In this document: in pieces, positions 42,754 through 51,938 of the stretch
Layout of the letters: each line of letters begins with the position of its first letter
Position numbering within the stretch: the first letter of the stretch is position 1
Assembly (NCBI GenBank): GCA_035543115.1
Contig: DATKKF010000008.1
Span: 13,315 to 77,314 of the forward strand
Source: RPRB01 sp035543115
Lineage (GTDB): Bacteria > Myxococcota > Myxococcia > Myxococcales > Myxococcaceae
Direction of reading: 5' to 3'
Length of the DNA stretch: 64,000 nucleotides
The notes under the pieces: model-generated
What the model was told of the DNA's origin: nothing
Databases searched by the model: none
The model's input: only the letters and a program-made list of their open reading frames with translations
Translations under genes and position numbers: made by a program

Positions 42754-44985
42754 CTACAGCATTGCCCCGGGGTCCACGTCGAGGACGACCCGGACGGCGG
42801 CGGGCAGCACCTCCAGGTCCCGCTCCAGCTGGTCCAGCACCGGCCCCAGCAGCGCCTGCCGCGGCGCCTTGAGTAGCAGCTGCCACCGGCTCTTCCCGCG
42901 GAGCCGGGGCAGCGGCGCGGGCGCGGGCCCCAGCAACCGGACCCCCGTCTCGGGCCCCGGGAGAAGCATCGCCACCCGGTCGCCCAGCTTCCGGGCCACC
43001 GCAGCGGTCTTCCCGGCGTCCTCCCCCTCGACGCGCACGGCGACCAGCCGGCTGAACGGAGGCCAGGCCAGCGCCTCGCGCCAGGCGAGCTCGTGCGCAG
43101 CGAAGCCGTCGTAGTCGTGCGCCGGCACCCGGGCGACCGCGTCGGCCTCGGGGTTCCAGGTCTGGACGAGCACCCGCCCCGGCTCCTGGCCACGGCCCGC
43201 CCGCCCCGAGACCTGCGTCACCAGCTGGAACGTGCGCTCGGCGGCCCGAAAGTCCGGGAGGAGGAGACCGGTGTCGGCCGAGACGACGCAGACCAGCGTC
43301 ACCCCGGGGAAGTCGTGTCCCTTGGCCACCATCTGCGTGCCCACCAGCACGTCGAGCTCGCCGCGGGCGAAGCGCGAGAGGAGGTCCGTCAGCCGCTCGG
43401 CGGTGGTGGCCGCGTCCCGGTCGAGCCGGGCCACCCGCGCGCCCGGGAAGCGCTCGGCGACCTCGGCCTCGATGCGTTCGGTCCCCGCGCCCACCGGGAC
43501 GAGCGGCCCGCCGCAGGCAGGACACCGGTCCGGAACGGGCCGGCTCTCGCCGCAGTAGTGGCACTGGAGGTTCCGCGCGCGGAGGTGGACGGTGAGTGAG
43601 ACGTCGCAACGGCTGCAGGGCACGCCCTGCCCGCAGGCCTCGCACACCAGTGCCGTCGAGTGTCCGCGGCGATTCAGGAAGAGGATGGCCTGCTGCCCGC
43701 GGCCCAGCGCCTCGCCGAGCGCGTCGACCATCGGTGGCGAGAGCGCGGGCGCCTCTTCCGGAAGCCCGGTGGAGCGCGGGCGGACGCGGCGGAGGTCCAC
43801 CAGCTCCACCCGCGGCATCGGCCGGTCGTCCACGCGCGTCGGGAGGCGGAGGTGGCGGTAGCGTCCGCGCCGTGCGTTCTCCACCGTCTCCAGCGAGGGG
43901 GTGGCCGACCCGAGCACAACCGTGGCGCCGGCCTGCTTGGCGCGGACGACGGCCAGGTCGCGCGCCTGGTAGCGAAGCTTCTCGTCCTGCTTGAACGAGG
44001 GGTCGTGCTCCTCGTCGACCACGATGAGCGCCAAGTCTCGAACGGGGGCGAACACCGCCGAACGCACGCCCACGGCGAGCCTCACCGCGCCCGAGCGGAG
44101 CCCCTTCCAGTGGAGGAGGCGCTCGCGATCGCGCAGCCCGCTGTGCAGCACCGCCACCGCGCTGCCGAAGCGGCTCCGGAAGCGGCCGACCAGCTGTGGG
44201 GTCAGGGCGATCTCCGGCACCAGCACCAGCGCGCCACCCCCGCGGGCGAGCGCGTGCTCGGCGGAACGCAGGTAGACCTCGGTCTTCCCGCTCCCGGTCA
44301 CCCCCTGGAGGAGGAAGGGCTGGAAGCCGCCCCGGTCCAGCGCACCCTCCAGCTCGGCCAGCGCCGCCGCCTGCGCGCCGGTGAGCCGGTCCGGCCGCAC
44401 CTGGCCCAGCCCCTCGGCGACGGTGGGCTCGACGGTGCGCTCCTCCACCCGGACCCAGCCGCGCTCGACCAGCCGCTGCACCGCCGCCCGGGCGCCTGGA
44501 ACGGCGCGGCCCAGCTCGTCCAGCTCCGCGCGGCCACCCACCGCGAGGAGGTACCCGAGCGTCGCCGCCTGCGCCGGCGCGCGCTTCAACGCGTCGACCG
44601 ACGGCGCGCCTCGCACCACCACGGTACGCACCAGGTCGGGGCTCGGCTCCGGTCCCTCCGCGGGGTCCGCCAGGCCCGGCGGGAGCGCGGCCCGTAGCGC
44701 CTCCCCGAGCGGATGGCGGTAGTAGGTGGCCGCGAACTCGACCAGCGCCAGGACGTCGTCGGGGAGCGCCGGGCTGTCCTCGAGCAGCGCGGAGACGGGC
44801 TTGAGCAGCCCCCCTCCATCGGGCAGCCGTCCGGGGCCAAGGTAGAAGCCCAGCGCCCGCCCACGGCCAAAGGGAACCAGGAGCCGCTGTCCCCGCTGCA
44901 GCCGTCCCTCCAGCTCCGGGGGGACCAGGTAAGTGAAGGGACCCTTCACCGGACGCCCCACCGCCACCGAGGCGAGCTGCTCCAT
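42754..44985 (-). CDS. priA: Primosomal protein N', replication restart helicase
   Basis: PriA reloads the replisome at stalled forks. The 743-residue protein has the N-terminal 3'-binding domain (VAVGRPVKGPFTYLVP), a winged-helix region, Walker A LLQGVTGSGKTEVYLRSAE near 235, LVPEIALTPQ, DEEH box LIVVDEEHDPSFKQ, GSATPSLE, then the zinc-binding insert with four Cys pairs (CEACGQGVPCSRCD, CHYCGE, CPACGG), and helicase motifs V-VI (VLVGTQMVAKGHDFPGVTLV, VSGRAGRG). ATG 44985 was chosen because upstream in-frame residues are antisense to the next gene. 20 bases separate its stop from the receiver/J protein start. Confidence 0.96.
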   Translation of the reverse strand: MEQLASVAVGRPVKGPFTYLVPPELEGRLQRGQRLLVPFGRGRALGFYLGPGRLPDGGGLLKPVSALLEDSPALPDDVLALVEFAATYYRHPLGEALRAALPPGLADPAEGPEPSPDLVRTVVVRGAPSVDALKRAPAQAATLGYLLAVGGRAELDELGRAVPGARAAVQRLVERGWVRVEERTVEPTVAEGLGQVRPDRLTGAQAAALAELEGALDRGGFQPFLLQGVTGSGKTEVYLRSAEHALARGGGALVLVPEIALTPQLVGRFRSRFGSAVAVLHSGLRDRERLLHWKGLRSGAVRLAVGVRSAVFAPVRDLALIVVDEEHDPSFKQDEKLRYQARDLAVVRAKQAGATVVLGSATPSLETVENARRGRYRHLRLPTRVDDRPMPRVELVDLRRVRPRSTGLPEEAPALSPPMVDALGEALGRGQQAILFLNRRGHSTALVCEACGQGVPCSRCDVSLTVHLRARNLQCHYCGESRPVPDRCPACGGPLVPVGAGTERIEAEVAERFPGARVARLDRDAATTAERLTDLLSRFARGELDVLVGTQMVAKGHDFPGVTLVCVVSADTGLLLPDFRAAERTFQLVTQVSGRAGRGQEPGRVLVQTWNPEADAVARVPAHDYDGFAAHELAWREALAWPPFSRLVAVRVEGEDAGKTAAVARKLGDRVAMLLPGPETGVRLLGPAPAPLPRLRGKSRWQLLLKAPRQALLGPVLDQLERDLEVLPAAVRVVLDVDPGAML

Positions 44986-45001
44986 GCGCGGGCGCCCCGG
45001 C

Positions 45002-45724
45002 CTAGAAGAGGCGGTCCGGGACGTTCGCCCTCGGGTCGCCGGAGAGGGTGGTGAAGCGGACCTGCCGCTCCCCGTCGCGCGACACCTCGATCGCGCGGGG
45101 GAACCAGTCGCCCGCCGGGGAGTTGTAGTCCACGAAGCGCACGTCCCAGCGGGTGCCACCCTCGGTCCAGCGGATGCGCGCCGGGAGCCAGCTGTCCTTA
45201 AAGACCCAGAACTGGGCGTCGGCGTCCTTGGAGCCGCCGACCACGTACGCCACGTGGCCGCCGAAGCGGGCCAGCCACGCGCTGCCGATGTCGACCCCAC
45301 GCTTGTGGAGGTGCGCCTCCAGCTCCGCGCGCCCGTCCCCGGCGCTCCGCGCTCCGAACAGGGCGCACGCCTCGCCCAGGCCCACCCCGAGCGCGGAGAC
45401 GGTCGGGCCCTCGGTCTTCAGCTGGCCGCCGGACTGGACGACGGCGAGCTTTCCGGTCTCCGACCCGCTCGCCTCGAGCCGGCAACGGCCGGGCAGGTGA
45501 AGGTAGACCCGCGCGTCGGACTGGAGCTCGCCCTGGCCGCCGACCTCGGTGGCGGCCGCGCCGGAGAGCACCAGCGTGCCCTCCACCCGGGCGGTGCTGA
45601 TGCGCTGCTCGTCCCTGCCGGTGAGCAGATGCCGGAAGATGGCGCCGGGGGCCGGGACGTAGGCCAGCGCGGTCCGGACGGCGACCAGGGCGAGCAGGAG
45701 GACGGGCAGGCGGAGGCGGCGCAC
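45002..45724 (-). CDS. Secreted LolA/outer-membrane-lipoprotein-sorting-like protein
   Basis: A 240-residue protein with a Sec signal peptide (RLPVLLLALVAVRTALAYVPAP). The mature chain alternates beta strands in the style of LolA/LppX-fold proteins: a long antiparallel sheet with ARVEGTLVLSG, ARVYLHLPGRCRLEA, KLAVVQSGGQL and a C-terminal PARIRWTEGGTRWDVRFVDY...WFPRAIEVSRDG. No catalytic motif. A role in lipid or lipoprotein handling is suggested only by the fold guess. It ends 17 bases before priA starts and is probably co-transcribed with it; its start is 53 bases from the divergent membrane protein. Confidence 0.65.
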   Translation of the reverse strand: MRRLRLPVLLLALVAVRTALAYVPAPGAIFRHLLTGRDEQRISTARVEGTLVLSGAAATEVGGQGELQSDARVYLHLPGRCRLEASGSETGKLAVVQSGGQLKTEGPTVSALGVGLGEACALFGARSAGDGRAELEAHLHKRGVDIGSAWLARFGGHVAYVVGGSKDADAQFWVFKDSWLPARIRWTEGGTRWDVRFVDYNSPAGDWFPRAIEVSRDGERQVRFTTLSGDPRANVPDRLF

Positions 45725-45777
45725 GGGGGTCGAGGACTGTACACGAGCTGTCTGCGCGGGCTAGAGCCACCGGTGCC

Positions 45778-46152
45778 ATGCCCACGCTCGCTCTCCTCGT
45801 CGGCGTCGTGCTGGTGGCGATCGGCCTCGGCACCTACGTCGGCACCGGTTCCCACGCCCCCACCGCGCTCATCCCCGCTGGCCTCGGCGTCCTCATCGCG
45901 GTGGCGGGCCTGGTGGCCCGGAACCCCCGCCTGCGGATGCACGCCATGCACGCCGCGGTCCTCGTCGCGCTGCTCGGCGTCCTGGGATGCATCCCCGGGG
46001 TCCTCCGCCTCCCCGCGCTCCTGGGCGGGACCGCCGAACGGCCGGTGGCGGTGGTCGCGCAGCTGGTCACCTTCGGGGTCTGCCTCGCCTTCGTGGTGAG
46101 CGCGGTCCGCTCCTTCATCGAGGCGCGCAAGAGCCGCGCGAGCACCGGCTAG
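45778..46152 (+). CDS. Small four-span membrane protein of unknown function
   Basis: A 124-residue membrane protein with four hydrophobic segments: residues ~2-20, ~30-47, ~60-82 and ~93-112. A HAMHAAVLVALLG motif with two His begins the third segment. The C-terminus is short and basic. I do not recognise a family. It is followed after 13 bases by the quinone oxidoreductase gene and is probably co-transcribed with it. TAGAGC lies 10 bases before the ATG with no clear ribosome site. Confidence 0.75.
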   Translation: MPTLALLVGVVLVAIGLGTYVGTGSHAPTALIPAGLGVLIAVAGLVARNPRLRMHAMHAAVLVALLGVLGCIPGVLRLPALLGGTAERPVAVVAQLVTFGVCLAFVVSAVRSFIEARKSRASTG

Positions 46153-46165
46153 GGAGAGACGTCCG

Positions 46166-47149
46166 ATGGCACTGGCAGTCCGGCTGAGGAAGCAGGGAGG
46201 CCCCGAGGTGATGGCCCTGGAAGAGGTCCAGGTCCCGCCTCCGGGTCCGGGGGAGGCCACGCTGCGGCACACCGCGATCGGCCTGAACTTCATCGACGTC
46301 TACCAGCGCAGCGGCCACTACCCGCTCCAGCTCCCGAGTGGCCTCGGCCAGGAGGCGGCGGGCGTGGTCACCGCCGTCGGTCCCGGCGTGACGACCGTGC
46401 GGGTGGGTGAGCGGGTGGCGTACGCCGGCCCGCCGCTGGGGGCGTACGCGGAGGCGCGCAACTACCCGGCGGACCGGCTGGTGCCGGTGCCCGAGGGTGT
46501 CTCCGACGAGGCCGCGGCTGCCTCGCTCCTCAAGGGGCTTACCGCCTGGTACCTGGTGCGCCGCACCTACAAGGTCGAGCGCGGGCAGACGGTGCTGGTC
46601 CACGCCGCGGCGGGCGGGGTCGGCCTCATCCTCTGCCAGTGGCTCCGGTACCTCGGGGCCACGGTCATCGGCACCGTCGGCAGCGAAGCCAAGGCGCAGG
46701 TGGCGCGCGACGCCGGGTGCACCCACCCCCTGGTGCTCGACGGAAACAACCGGCGGGAGCTCCCGGCGAAGGTGAAGGAGCTCACCGGCGGCGCGAAGGT
46801 GCCGGTGGTGTACGACTCGATCGGCAAGGACACCTTCGACGTCTCGCTCGACTGCCTCGCGCCCCTCGGGCTGCTGGTGCTCTTCGGCGCCTCGAGCGGC
46901 CCGGTGCCCCCCTTCGACCTGCAGCGGCTCGCGGCCGGCGGCTCGCTCTACGTCACGCGCCCCACGCTCGCCACGTACGTCGCCCGGCGCGAAGACCTCC
47001 TGTCCGGCGCGCGCGAGCTGTTCGACCTGGTGGCGCGCGGGGTGATCACCATCCACGTGAACCAGCGGTACCCGCTGCGCGAGGTGGCGCGGGCACACCT
47101 GGACCTCGAGGCGAGGAAGACCACCGGCTCGACGGTCCTGTTGCCCTGA
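46166..47149 (+). CDS. NADPH:quinone oxidoreductase (zeta-crystallin type)
   Basis: A 327-residue zinc-free MDR-family reductase, expected to reduce quinones with NADPH. The GroES-like N-terminal half contains GPGEATLRHTAIGLNFIDVYQRSGHYP and LGQEAAGVVTAVGPGV, both typical of QOR; the NADPH site is LVHAAAGGVGLILCQWLRYLGATVIGTVGS near residues 145-175. The C-terminus HLDLEARKTTGSTVLLP is the usual QOR ending. The ribosome site GGGAGAG precedes the ATG. It forms a run with the small membrane gene before it and the outer-membrane protein gene 13 bases after it. Confidence 0.92.
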   Translation: MALAVRLRKQGGPEVMALEEVQVPPPGPGEATLRHTAIGLNFIDVYQRSGHYPLQLPSGLGQEAAGVVTAVGPGVTTVRVGERVAYAGPPLGAYAEARNYPADRLVPVPEGVSDEAAAASLLKGLTAWYLVRRTYKVERGQTVLVHAAAGGVGLILCQWLRYLGATVIGTVGSEAKAQVARDAGCTHPLVLDGNNRRELPAKVKELTGGAKVPVVYDSIGKDTFDVSLDCLAPLGLLVLFGASSGPVPPFDLQRLAAGGSLYVTRPTLATYVARREDLLSGARELFDLVARGVITIHVNQRYPLREVARAHLDLEARKTTGSTVLLP

Positions 47150-47162
47150 GGGCGTAGCCTTC

Positions 47163-48005
47163 GTGCCGCGAATGCCCCGTCTCCTTCTCCTCGCCTCGCT
47201 GCTGCTCGTGCGCCCGCTGCTCGGGGCCGCGCCTCCCCTGGACTTCGACGCCGGGCGCGGGGCCCGCGAGGTGGGCATGGGCGGCACCTTCCGCGAGCTG
47301 GGCATCGGCGCGAACGCGGCCGACGGCAACCCCGCGGCGATGGCGCTGTTCCAGGCGTACCAGCTGGAGTTCGCCGGCGGCTATGACTGGAAGTCGAAGG
47401 GCTGGTACGCGGCGGGGTGGGCGCGCGACAGCACCAACCCGGAGCTGTCCGGCGCCTACAGCCTCCACTACATCTCCAACGACTACGGCGGGGGCAACGT
47501 GGGGCAGTGGGCCCACTCGCTGTCCATCGGCACGCGGCTGGGCGACCGGGTGGCGTTCGGCCTCGGCGGGCGCTGGCTCATCCAGAGCACGCCGAAGATC
47601 AACGCCGCGAGCCTCAACCTCGGCCTCTCCGTTTTGGTCATCCCCCAGCTGACTCTGGGCGTCGCCGGATACAACCTCATCGACACCCACCACCCCGAGC
47701 TGTCGCGCAGCTTCGAGGTGGGGTTCGGGGTTCTTCTCGGTCCGGTGCGCCTGGCGACCGAGGTCCGGAGCGACATCGGGCGCGGGCCGCTGCAGCCCAT
47801 CTGGAACAGCGGGGTCGAGGTCTTCCTGGGCCGCAGCTTCGCCCTGCGCGGCGGCTGGGAGTGGCGCGAGCCGGTGCAGCAGAACTTCGTCACCGCGGGG
47901 CTGGGCTTCGTGTTCGACAACGCCGGGCTGGACATCGGCTGGCGGCACGGCCTCGCCGGCGCAGGCGACCTCATCGTCGGCGGGCTGCGGATCCAGCTGC
48001 AGTGA
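47163..48005 (+). CDS. Outer-membrane beta-barrel protein (PorV/FadL-like)
   Basis: A 280-residue protein with a signal peptide (RLLLLASLLLVRPLLGAA) and a beta-barrel-like body rich in Gly and aromatic residues. REVGMGGTFRELGIGANAADGNPAAMALF is the UPF0164/PorV-FadL-like N-terminal motif, and YQLEFAGGYDWKSKGWYAAGWA and SFALRGGWEWREPVQQNFVTAGLGF are strand pairs. Possible roles include hydrophobic solute transport or protein secretion scaffold; not decided. GTG 47163 lies about 8 bases after GAGGGCG; ATG 47172 is an alternative. The last 35 bases overlap the convergent rRNA/tRNA pseudouridine synthase gene. Confidence 0.78.
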   Translation: MPRMPRLLLLASLLLVRPLLGAAPPLDFDAGRGAREVGMGGTFRELGIGANAADGNPAAMALFQAYQLEFAGGYDWKSKGWYAAGWARDSTNPELSGAYSLHYISNDYGGGNVGQWAHSLSIGTRLGDRVAFGLGGRWLIQSTPKINAASLNLGLSVLVIPQLTLGVAGYNLIDTHHPELSRSFEVGFGVLLGPVRLATEVRSDIGRGPLQPIWNSGVEVFLGRSFALRGGWEWREPVQQNFVTAGLGFVFDNAGLDIGWRHGLAGAGDLIVGGLRIQLQ

Positions 48006-48915
48006 GCAGCTCGGGCGCGTCCTCCGGCGGGACGACGCCCAGGGCGGTGAACCAGGGCTCGAGGTCTGCCGGCAGTGGGGCCAGGAGCCGGAGCGGGGCC
48101 CCGGTGCGCGGGTGCGGAAGCACCAGGAGATGGGCGTGGAGCAACGAGCGGTCGACCTCCCGGCCCGGGAGGCGCGCCACCCCACCGTAGAGGCGATCGC
48201 CGGCGATCGGCGCCCCGAGCGCGGCGAGATGGACGCGGATCTGATGCGTGCGGCCGGTGCGCGGCCACACCGCGGCGAGCGCGAGCTCGGGCGTGCCTCC
48301 GAGCCGGCGGAAGCGCGTCTCGGCCTCCAGGCCGTCGCGGGCCCGGGCCATCCAGCGTCCGGGCCGCGTCCGGTCACGCGCCAGGCGCAGGGTGCACATG
48401 CCCTCCGGCGGAAGGTCCGGACCGGTGACCGCGAGATACTGCTTGCGCGCGGCGCCGGTGCGGAAGCTCGCGGCGAGCGCCGAGGTGGCGGCCTGCGACT
48501 TGCCGAACACCGTCACCCCGCTGGTGTCCCGGTCCAGGCGGTGAACGAGGCCGGCGGCGCGGCCGAGGTGGGTCGAGGCGAGGAGGAGGAGGCTCCTGAC
48601 GCCACCCGGCGTGGGCTGCGCGGGCAGACCTGGCGGCTTGTCCACCGCGAGGAGATCCTGGTCCTCGTGGAGGATGCGCAGCGGGGCGGGGCCGGGTGGA
48701 GCGGCAGTGGAGGCCCGACCTGCTTCCTCGAGCACCACCAGGACCGGGCTGTCCGCGGGGACGGCCACCGCCGGATCGCGCTGACGGCGTCCGCGGACGT
48801 AGACCGCGCCGCGCTCGACGAGCGTGCGGGCCTCGTCCTCCGGGCACCCGAGCTCCGCCGCGACGCTCCGGACGAGCGGACCAGCCGCGGGGGTCTGGAA
48901 TGCCCTCCGCTTCAC
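47971..48915 (-). CDS. RluA-family pseudouridine synthase
   Basis: A 314-residue enzyme that isomerises uridine to pseudouridine in rRNA or tRNA. An S4-like N-terminal segment (DEARTLVERGAVYVRGRRQRDPA) precedes the catalytic domain with DLLAVDKPPGLPAQPT, the catalytic motif LVHRLDRDTSGVTVFGKS (Asp in HRLDRDTSG), ARKQYLAVTG and TGRTHQIRVHLAALGAPIAGDRLYGG. All active-site motifs are intact. The exact uridine target is not predictable from sequence. The 3' end overlaps the convergent outer-membrane protein gene by 35 bases. Confidence 0.93.
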   Translation of the reverse strand: MKRRAFQTPAAGPLVRSVAAELGCPEDEARTLVERGAVYVRGRRQRDPAVAVPADSPVLVVLEEAGRASTAAPPGPAPLRILHEDQDLLAVDKPPGLPAQPTPGGVRSLLLLASTHLGRAAGLVHRLDRDTSGVTVFGKSQAATSALAASFRTGAARKQYLAVTGPDLPPEGMCTLRLARDRTRPGRWMARARDGLEAETRFRRLGGTPELALAAVWPRTGRTHQIRVHLAALGAPIAGDRLYGGVARLPGREVDRSLLHAHLLVLPHPRTGAPLRLLAPLPADLEPWFTALGVVPPEDAPELLTAAGSAARRR

Positions 48916-48977
48916 GCCCGAGGGGTCCCGATGCTCGCCTTGACCGGTGAATCAACCTCCTGGCAGCGTGCCCGGCC

Positions 48978-50126
48978 ATGACCACCTTGGCGAGGGCGGT
49001 GCAGAACCTCGGGCGCTCCGGGCCGGTGCTGCGTGAGGCCTCGGCGAGCGGGAACCTCCGGGTGCTGGCCTCGCTCCTCGGACCGGCGTACCGGGGGCTG
49101 GTAATGCAGGAGGCGCGTGGCGCCCGGAGCACCGCGATGCAGGCCGAGCACCGGGCCGTCTTCGACTGGAGCTACCTGCGCGATCGCCCTCAGCTGTCCC
49201 GGCTGTACGAGGCGGCGAAGAGCTCGCAGTGGAATGGCTCGACCGACCTCGACTGGTCCACCCCCGTCGATCCGCTGGATCCGGAACACCCGCTCATCCC
49301 CGAGGACTTCCATCCGGTGTCCACCACCCCTGCCTGGCGGACGCTCGGGCCCGAGGAGCGGATGAAGCAGCAGCATGATCTCCTGGCGTGGCTCCTCAGC
49401 CAGTCGCTCCACGGAGAGCAGGGCGCGCTCTTCGCCGCGTGCCAGGTGACCGAGGCGGTGCCGTGGCTCGACGCCAAGCTCTACGGCAGCAGCCAGGTGG
49501 TGGACGAGGGTCGGCACGTCGAGGTGTTCCACGGCTACCTCACCCGGAAGCTGGAGAAGCTCTACGAGATCAACGACAACCTCTACACCATCGTCGACGC
49601 CCTGATGACCGACTCCCGCTGGGACATGAAGTTCCTCGGGATGCAGATCATGATCGAGGGGCTGGCGCTGGGGGCGTTTGGCACGTTCCGGCAGATCACC
49701 GGCGAGCCCTTGTTGAAGAGCCTCCTCACCTCCGTCATCACCGACGAGGCCCGGCACGTCCACTTCGGCGTGCTCGCGCTCCAGGAATGCTTCCAGCAGC
49801 TGAGCGACCGGGAACGGAAGGAGCGGGAGGACTGGGCCTTCGAGGTCTCGCTGCTGCTCCGGAACCGCTTCCTGGCCTGGGAGTTCTACGAGGAGCACTG
49901 GGCACACGCCTTCAAGCGCTCCGAGTGGGAGCGGCTGAGCGTCGCCAGCAGGCTGATGGGGGCCTTCCGGCAGACGATGTTCAAGCGCATCGTCCCCAAT
50001 CTGAAACGCATCGGACTGCTCTCGGACCGCATCCGTCCCCGCTACCACGCCCTGGGCCTGCTGGCGTTCGAGACCGGTCGCGCTGCGCCCGAGCTCACCG
50101 CGACCGACCTCCTCGAGGACCGGTAG
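48978..50126 (+). CDS. Ferritin-like diiron-carboxylate protein
   Basis: A 382-residue helical protein with paired carboxylate/histidine motifs of a non-heme diiron enzyme: Glu147 (SLHGEQGALF), Glu177-x2-His180 (VVDEGRHVEVF), Glu227 (IMIEGLALG) and Glu257-x2-His260 (ITDEARHVHFGVLAL). This order matches four-helix-bundle diiron oxygenases (ribonucleotide reductase R2-like, AurF-like or acyl-ACP desaturase-like). The N-terminal KSSQWNGSTDLDWSTPVDP segment is shared with uncharacterised ferritin-like proteins. Substrate unknown. It is 18 bases upstream of an unrecognised helical protein, probably co-transcribed. Confidence 0.8.
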   Translation: MTTLARAVQNLGRSGPVLREASASGNLRVLASLLGPAYRGLVMQEARGARSTAMQAEHRAVFDWSYLRDRPQLSRLYEAAKSSQWNGSTDLDWSTPVDPLDPEHPLIPEDFHPVSTTPAWRTLGPEERMKQQHDLLAWLLSQSLHGEQGALFAACQVTEAVPWLDAKLYGSSQVVDEGRHVEVFHGYLTRKLEKLYEINDNLYTIVDALMTDSRWDMKFLGMQIMIEGLALGAFGTFRQITGEPLLKSLLTSVITDEARHVHFGVLALQECFQQLSDRERKEREDWAFEVSLLLRNRFLAWEFYEEHWAHAFKRSEWERLSVASRLMGAFRQTMFKRIVPNLKRIGLLSDRIRPRYHALGLLAFETGRAAPELTATDLLEDR

Positions 50127-50144
50127 CAAGGCGAGACTGACCCG

Positions 50145-51620
50145 ATGGCGTCACTGAACGGGCTGCGCGTCGAGGCCGAAGCGTGGCTCGAGGAGCTGGG
50201 CCGGGCCCGGGCGCAGGCCGCGCCGGGCGTGGCGCCGCTCGGGGCGGTGGACCAGGCCCACCGCGAGGTGGTCTCGCCGGACACGGCCCGCGCGGTCGGC
50301 GCGCTGCTCGCCTCGAGCCGGGTGCCGGAGCCGGAGCTGCCGCGGCTGAGGCTGCTGGCGCGGTTCCTCGAGGACGCCTCGCTCCAGGCCGCGGCGCGCG
50401 AGGGCCGGACGGCGCTCGAGGCCTCGCGCTGGCGCAGCGTGCCCGAAGCAGGGCTCGAGGCGCCGCTGGCGGAGGCCGAGGCCGAGCTCCCCGAGACCGA
50501 CGAGCGCGCCGCGCGGCTGCAACGCGAGGCGGCGGTGAACCGGGGCTGGGAGGCGCTCCTGTCGAAGGCGCAGCGGGTGCAGGCCGAGCTGGCCGACGGG
50601 GCGAGCGCGCTCGGGGCGGTCAGCCTCCCGGCGCTGCTCGACGCGCGGCGGGACCCGGCCTGGAAGGTGCTCGACACCGACGGCTTCCTGCGCGCGACCG
50701 AGGACGCGTACCGCGACGTGCTGGGCTGGGCGCTGGGGAAGGTGGCGCCCCGGCTCCTTCCGCTGCCCCGCGGGGACCCGACCCTCGCCGACCTCGACCG
50801 GGTTCGGGCGCTGCCCGGTTACCCGGGGGCGCTCGCGGCGGCGGACGAGGCGCTCCGGGCATGGGCGGGCCGGCTGCCGGACTCCGCGGAGCGCGCGCGA
50901 AATCTCCGTACGAGGACGGTGCCCGCGGCTGCCGCCCGAGCCATCCCGGTCGACGTCCCGGAGCAGATCGAGCTGTTGCTTCCGGCGGAGAGGACCGACG
51001 CCGAGGCGCCGCGACGCTTGTTCTGGACCGGCTGCGCGCTGCACCTCGCGTCGGTGGAGTCGGAGGCTCCGGTGGAGCACCGCTGGATGGGCGACCGCGC
51101 AGTGGTGGCTGCCTCGGGGTGGGTGGTGCGCGGCCTGCTGTGGCACGAGCGCTGGCTGCGGGGCGCGCTCCAGGTCGGGCGGCCTGGGGCGCGCGAGGTG
51201 GCCCGGATGGAGGCGCTGGTGGCGCTGGCAACGCTCAGGGCCGAGGCGGCCCTCGACCCGCATCGCCGGGCGATGGCCAGCTCGGGACCGACACTGCAGC
51301 GACTTGCCGAGGCAGCCGAGGCGGTGTCTGCCGCCTTGCGGGTCCGCGTGGGACGGGGCCGCGCGCTGGGGATGGTGGCGGACCTCGACGTCACCCGGCG
51401 ACAGCTTCGCGCGGCGGCGCTCGCGAGCTGCCTGTGGGCCGAGGCGGACCGGCGGTTCGACGCCGACGAGTTCCGGAACCCGGTCGCCGCCCGGTGGCTC
51501 GTCGCCATCTGGAGCCGGGGCGCACCCGAGGCACCGGAGCAGATGGCCCCGGCGTTGTGCGCGACCCCGCTCGGGCTCGAGCGGCTCGGGGCCGAGCTGG
51601 TGGCGGTGCTCGGCGCCTGA
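50145..51620 (+). CDS. Unrecognised all-helical protein next to the diiron enzyme
   Basis: A 491-residue cytoplasmic protein with no signal peptide, TM segment or recognisable motif. It is strongly Ala/Arg/Glu/Leu-rich and predicted helical throughout; the C-terminal half has RLFWTGCALHLASVESEAPVEHRWMG and SGWVVRGLLWHERWLRGAL, which look like packed helices of an enzyme or large scaffold rather than a coiled coil. There is no HExxH, so it is not a helical metallopeptidase. The 18-base gap after the diiron gene suggests an operon; a joint function is possible but unproven. Confidence 0.75.
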   Translation: MASLNGLRVEAEAWLEELGRARAQAAPGVAPLGAVDQAHREVVSPDTARAVGALLASSRVPEPELPRLRLLARFLEDASLQAAAREGRTALEASRWRSVPEAGLEAPLAEAEAELPETDERAARLQREAAVNRGWEALLSKAQRVQAELADGASALGAVSLPALLDARRDPAWKVLDTDGFLRATEDAYRDVLGWALGKVAPRLLPLPRGDPTLADLDRVRALPGYPGALAAADEALRAWAGRLPDSAERARNLRTRTVPAAAARAIPVDVPEQIELLLPAERTDAEAPRRLFWTGCALHLASVESEAPVEHRWMGDRAVVAASGWVVRGLLWHERWLRGALQVGRPGAREVARMEALVALATLRAEAALDPHRRAMASSGPTLQRLAEAAEAVSAALRVRVGRGRALGMVADLDVTRRQLRAAALASCLWAEADRRFDADEFRNPVAARWLVAIWSRGAPEAPEQMAPALCATPLGLERLGAELVAVLGA

Positions 51621-51656
51621 GCCAGCCTGCGGAGCGGCGAGGGCGTCGCCCGTCCT

Positions 51657-51938
51657 TCAGCGGCGGCCGCGAAGGGCGCGGACGATCTTCGACTTCGCCG
51701 GCGAGGGCATGCGCGGCACCCGGGCCCGGGCCTGGCGTGCGAGCTGGAGCTCCAGGACGAGCAGCTCGTCGGCAAGCTCGCTTCCCTCCGGCCCGATGCG
51801 GGCCAGCGGAGCGTCGGCGCGGACGCCGACGCCGTGGAGCATCCGGACGGCGCGCTCCTCCACCGGAGCCAGGTGGCGGTCCTGCGTGCGCAACGCCTCG
51901 GTGACGGCTCCGGCCTGCTTCTTCGGCGTGCGCTCCAT
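51657..51938 (-). CDS. Small hypothetical helical protein
   Basis: A 93-residue basic protein starting MERTPKKQAGAVTEALRTQD with a GACGAGGAA ribosome-binding sequence placed well before ATG 51938. It is helical with a central ADELLVLELQLARQARARVP segment and ends in a positively charged KSKIVRALRGRR tail. No family is recognised; a nucleic-acid-binding or structural role is guesswork. It is convergent with the helical-protein gene and is preceded by a short hairpin CCTCTG-(10)-CAGAGG at 51962-51983. Confidence 0.55.
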   Translation of the reverse strand: MERTPKKQAGAVTEALRTQDRHLAPVEERAVRMLHGVGVRADAPLARIGPEGSELADELLVLELQLARQARARVPRMPSPAKSKIVRALRGRR

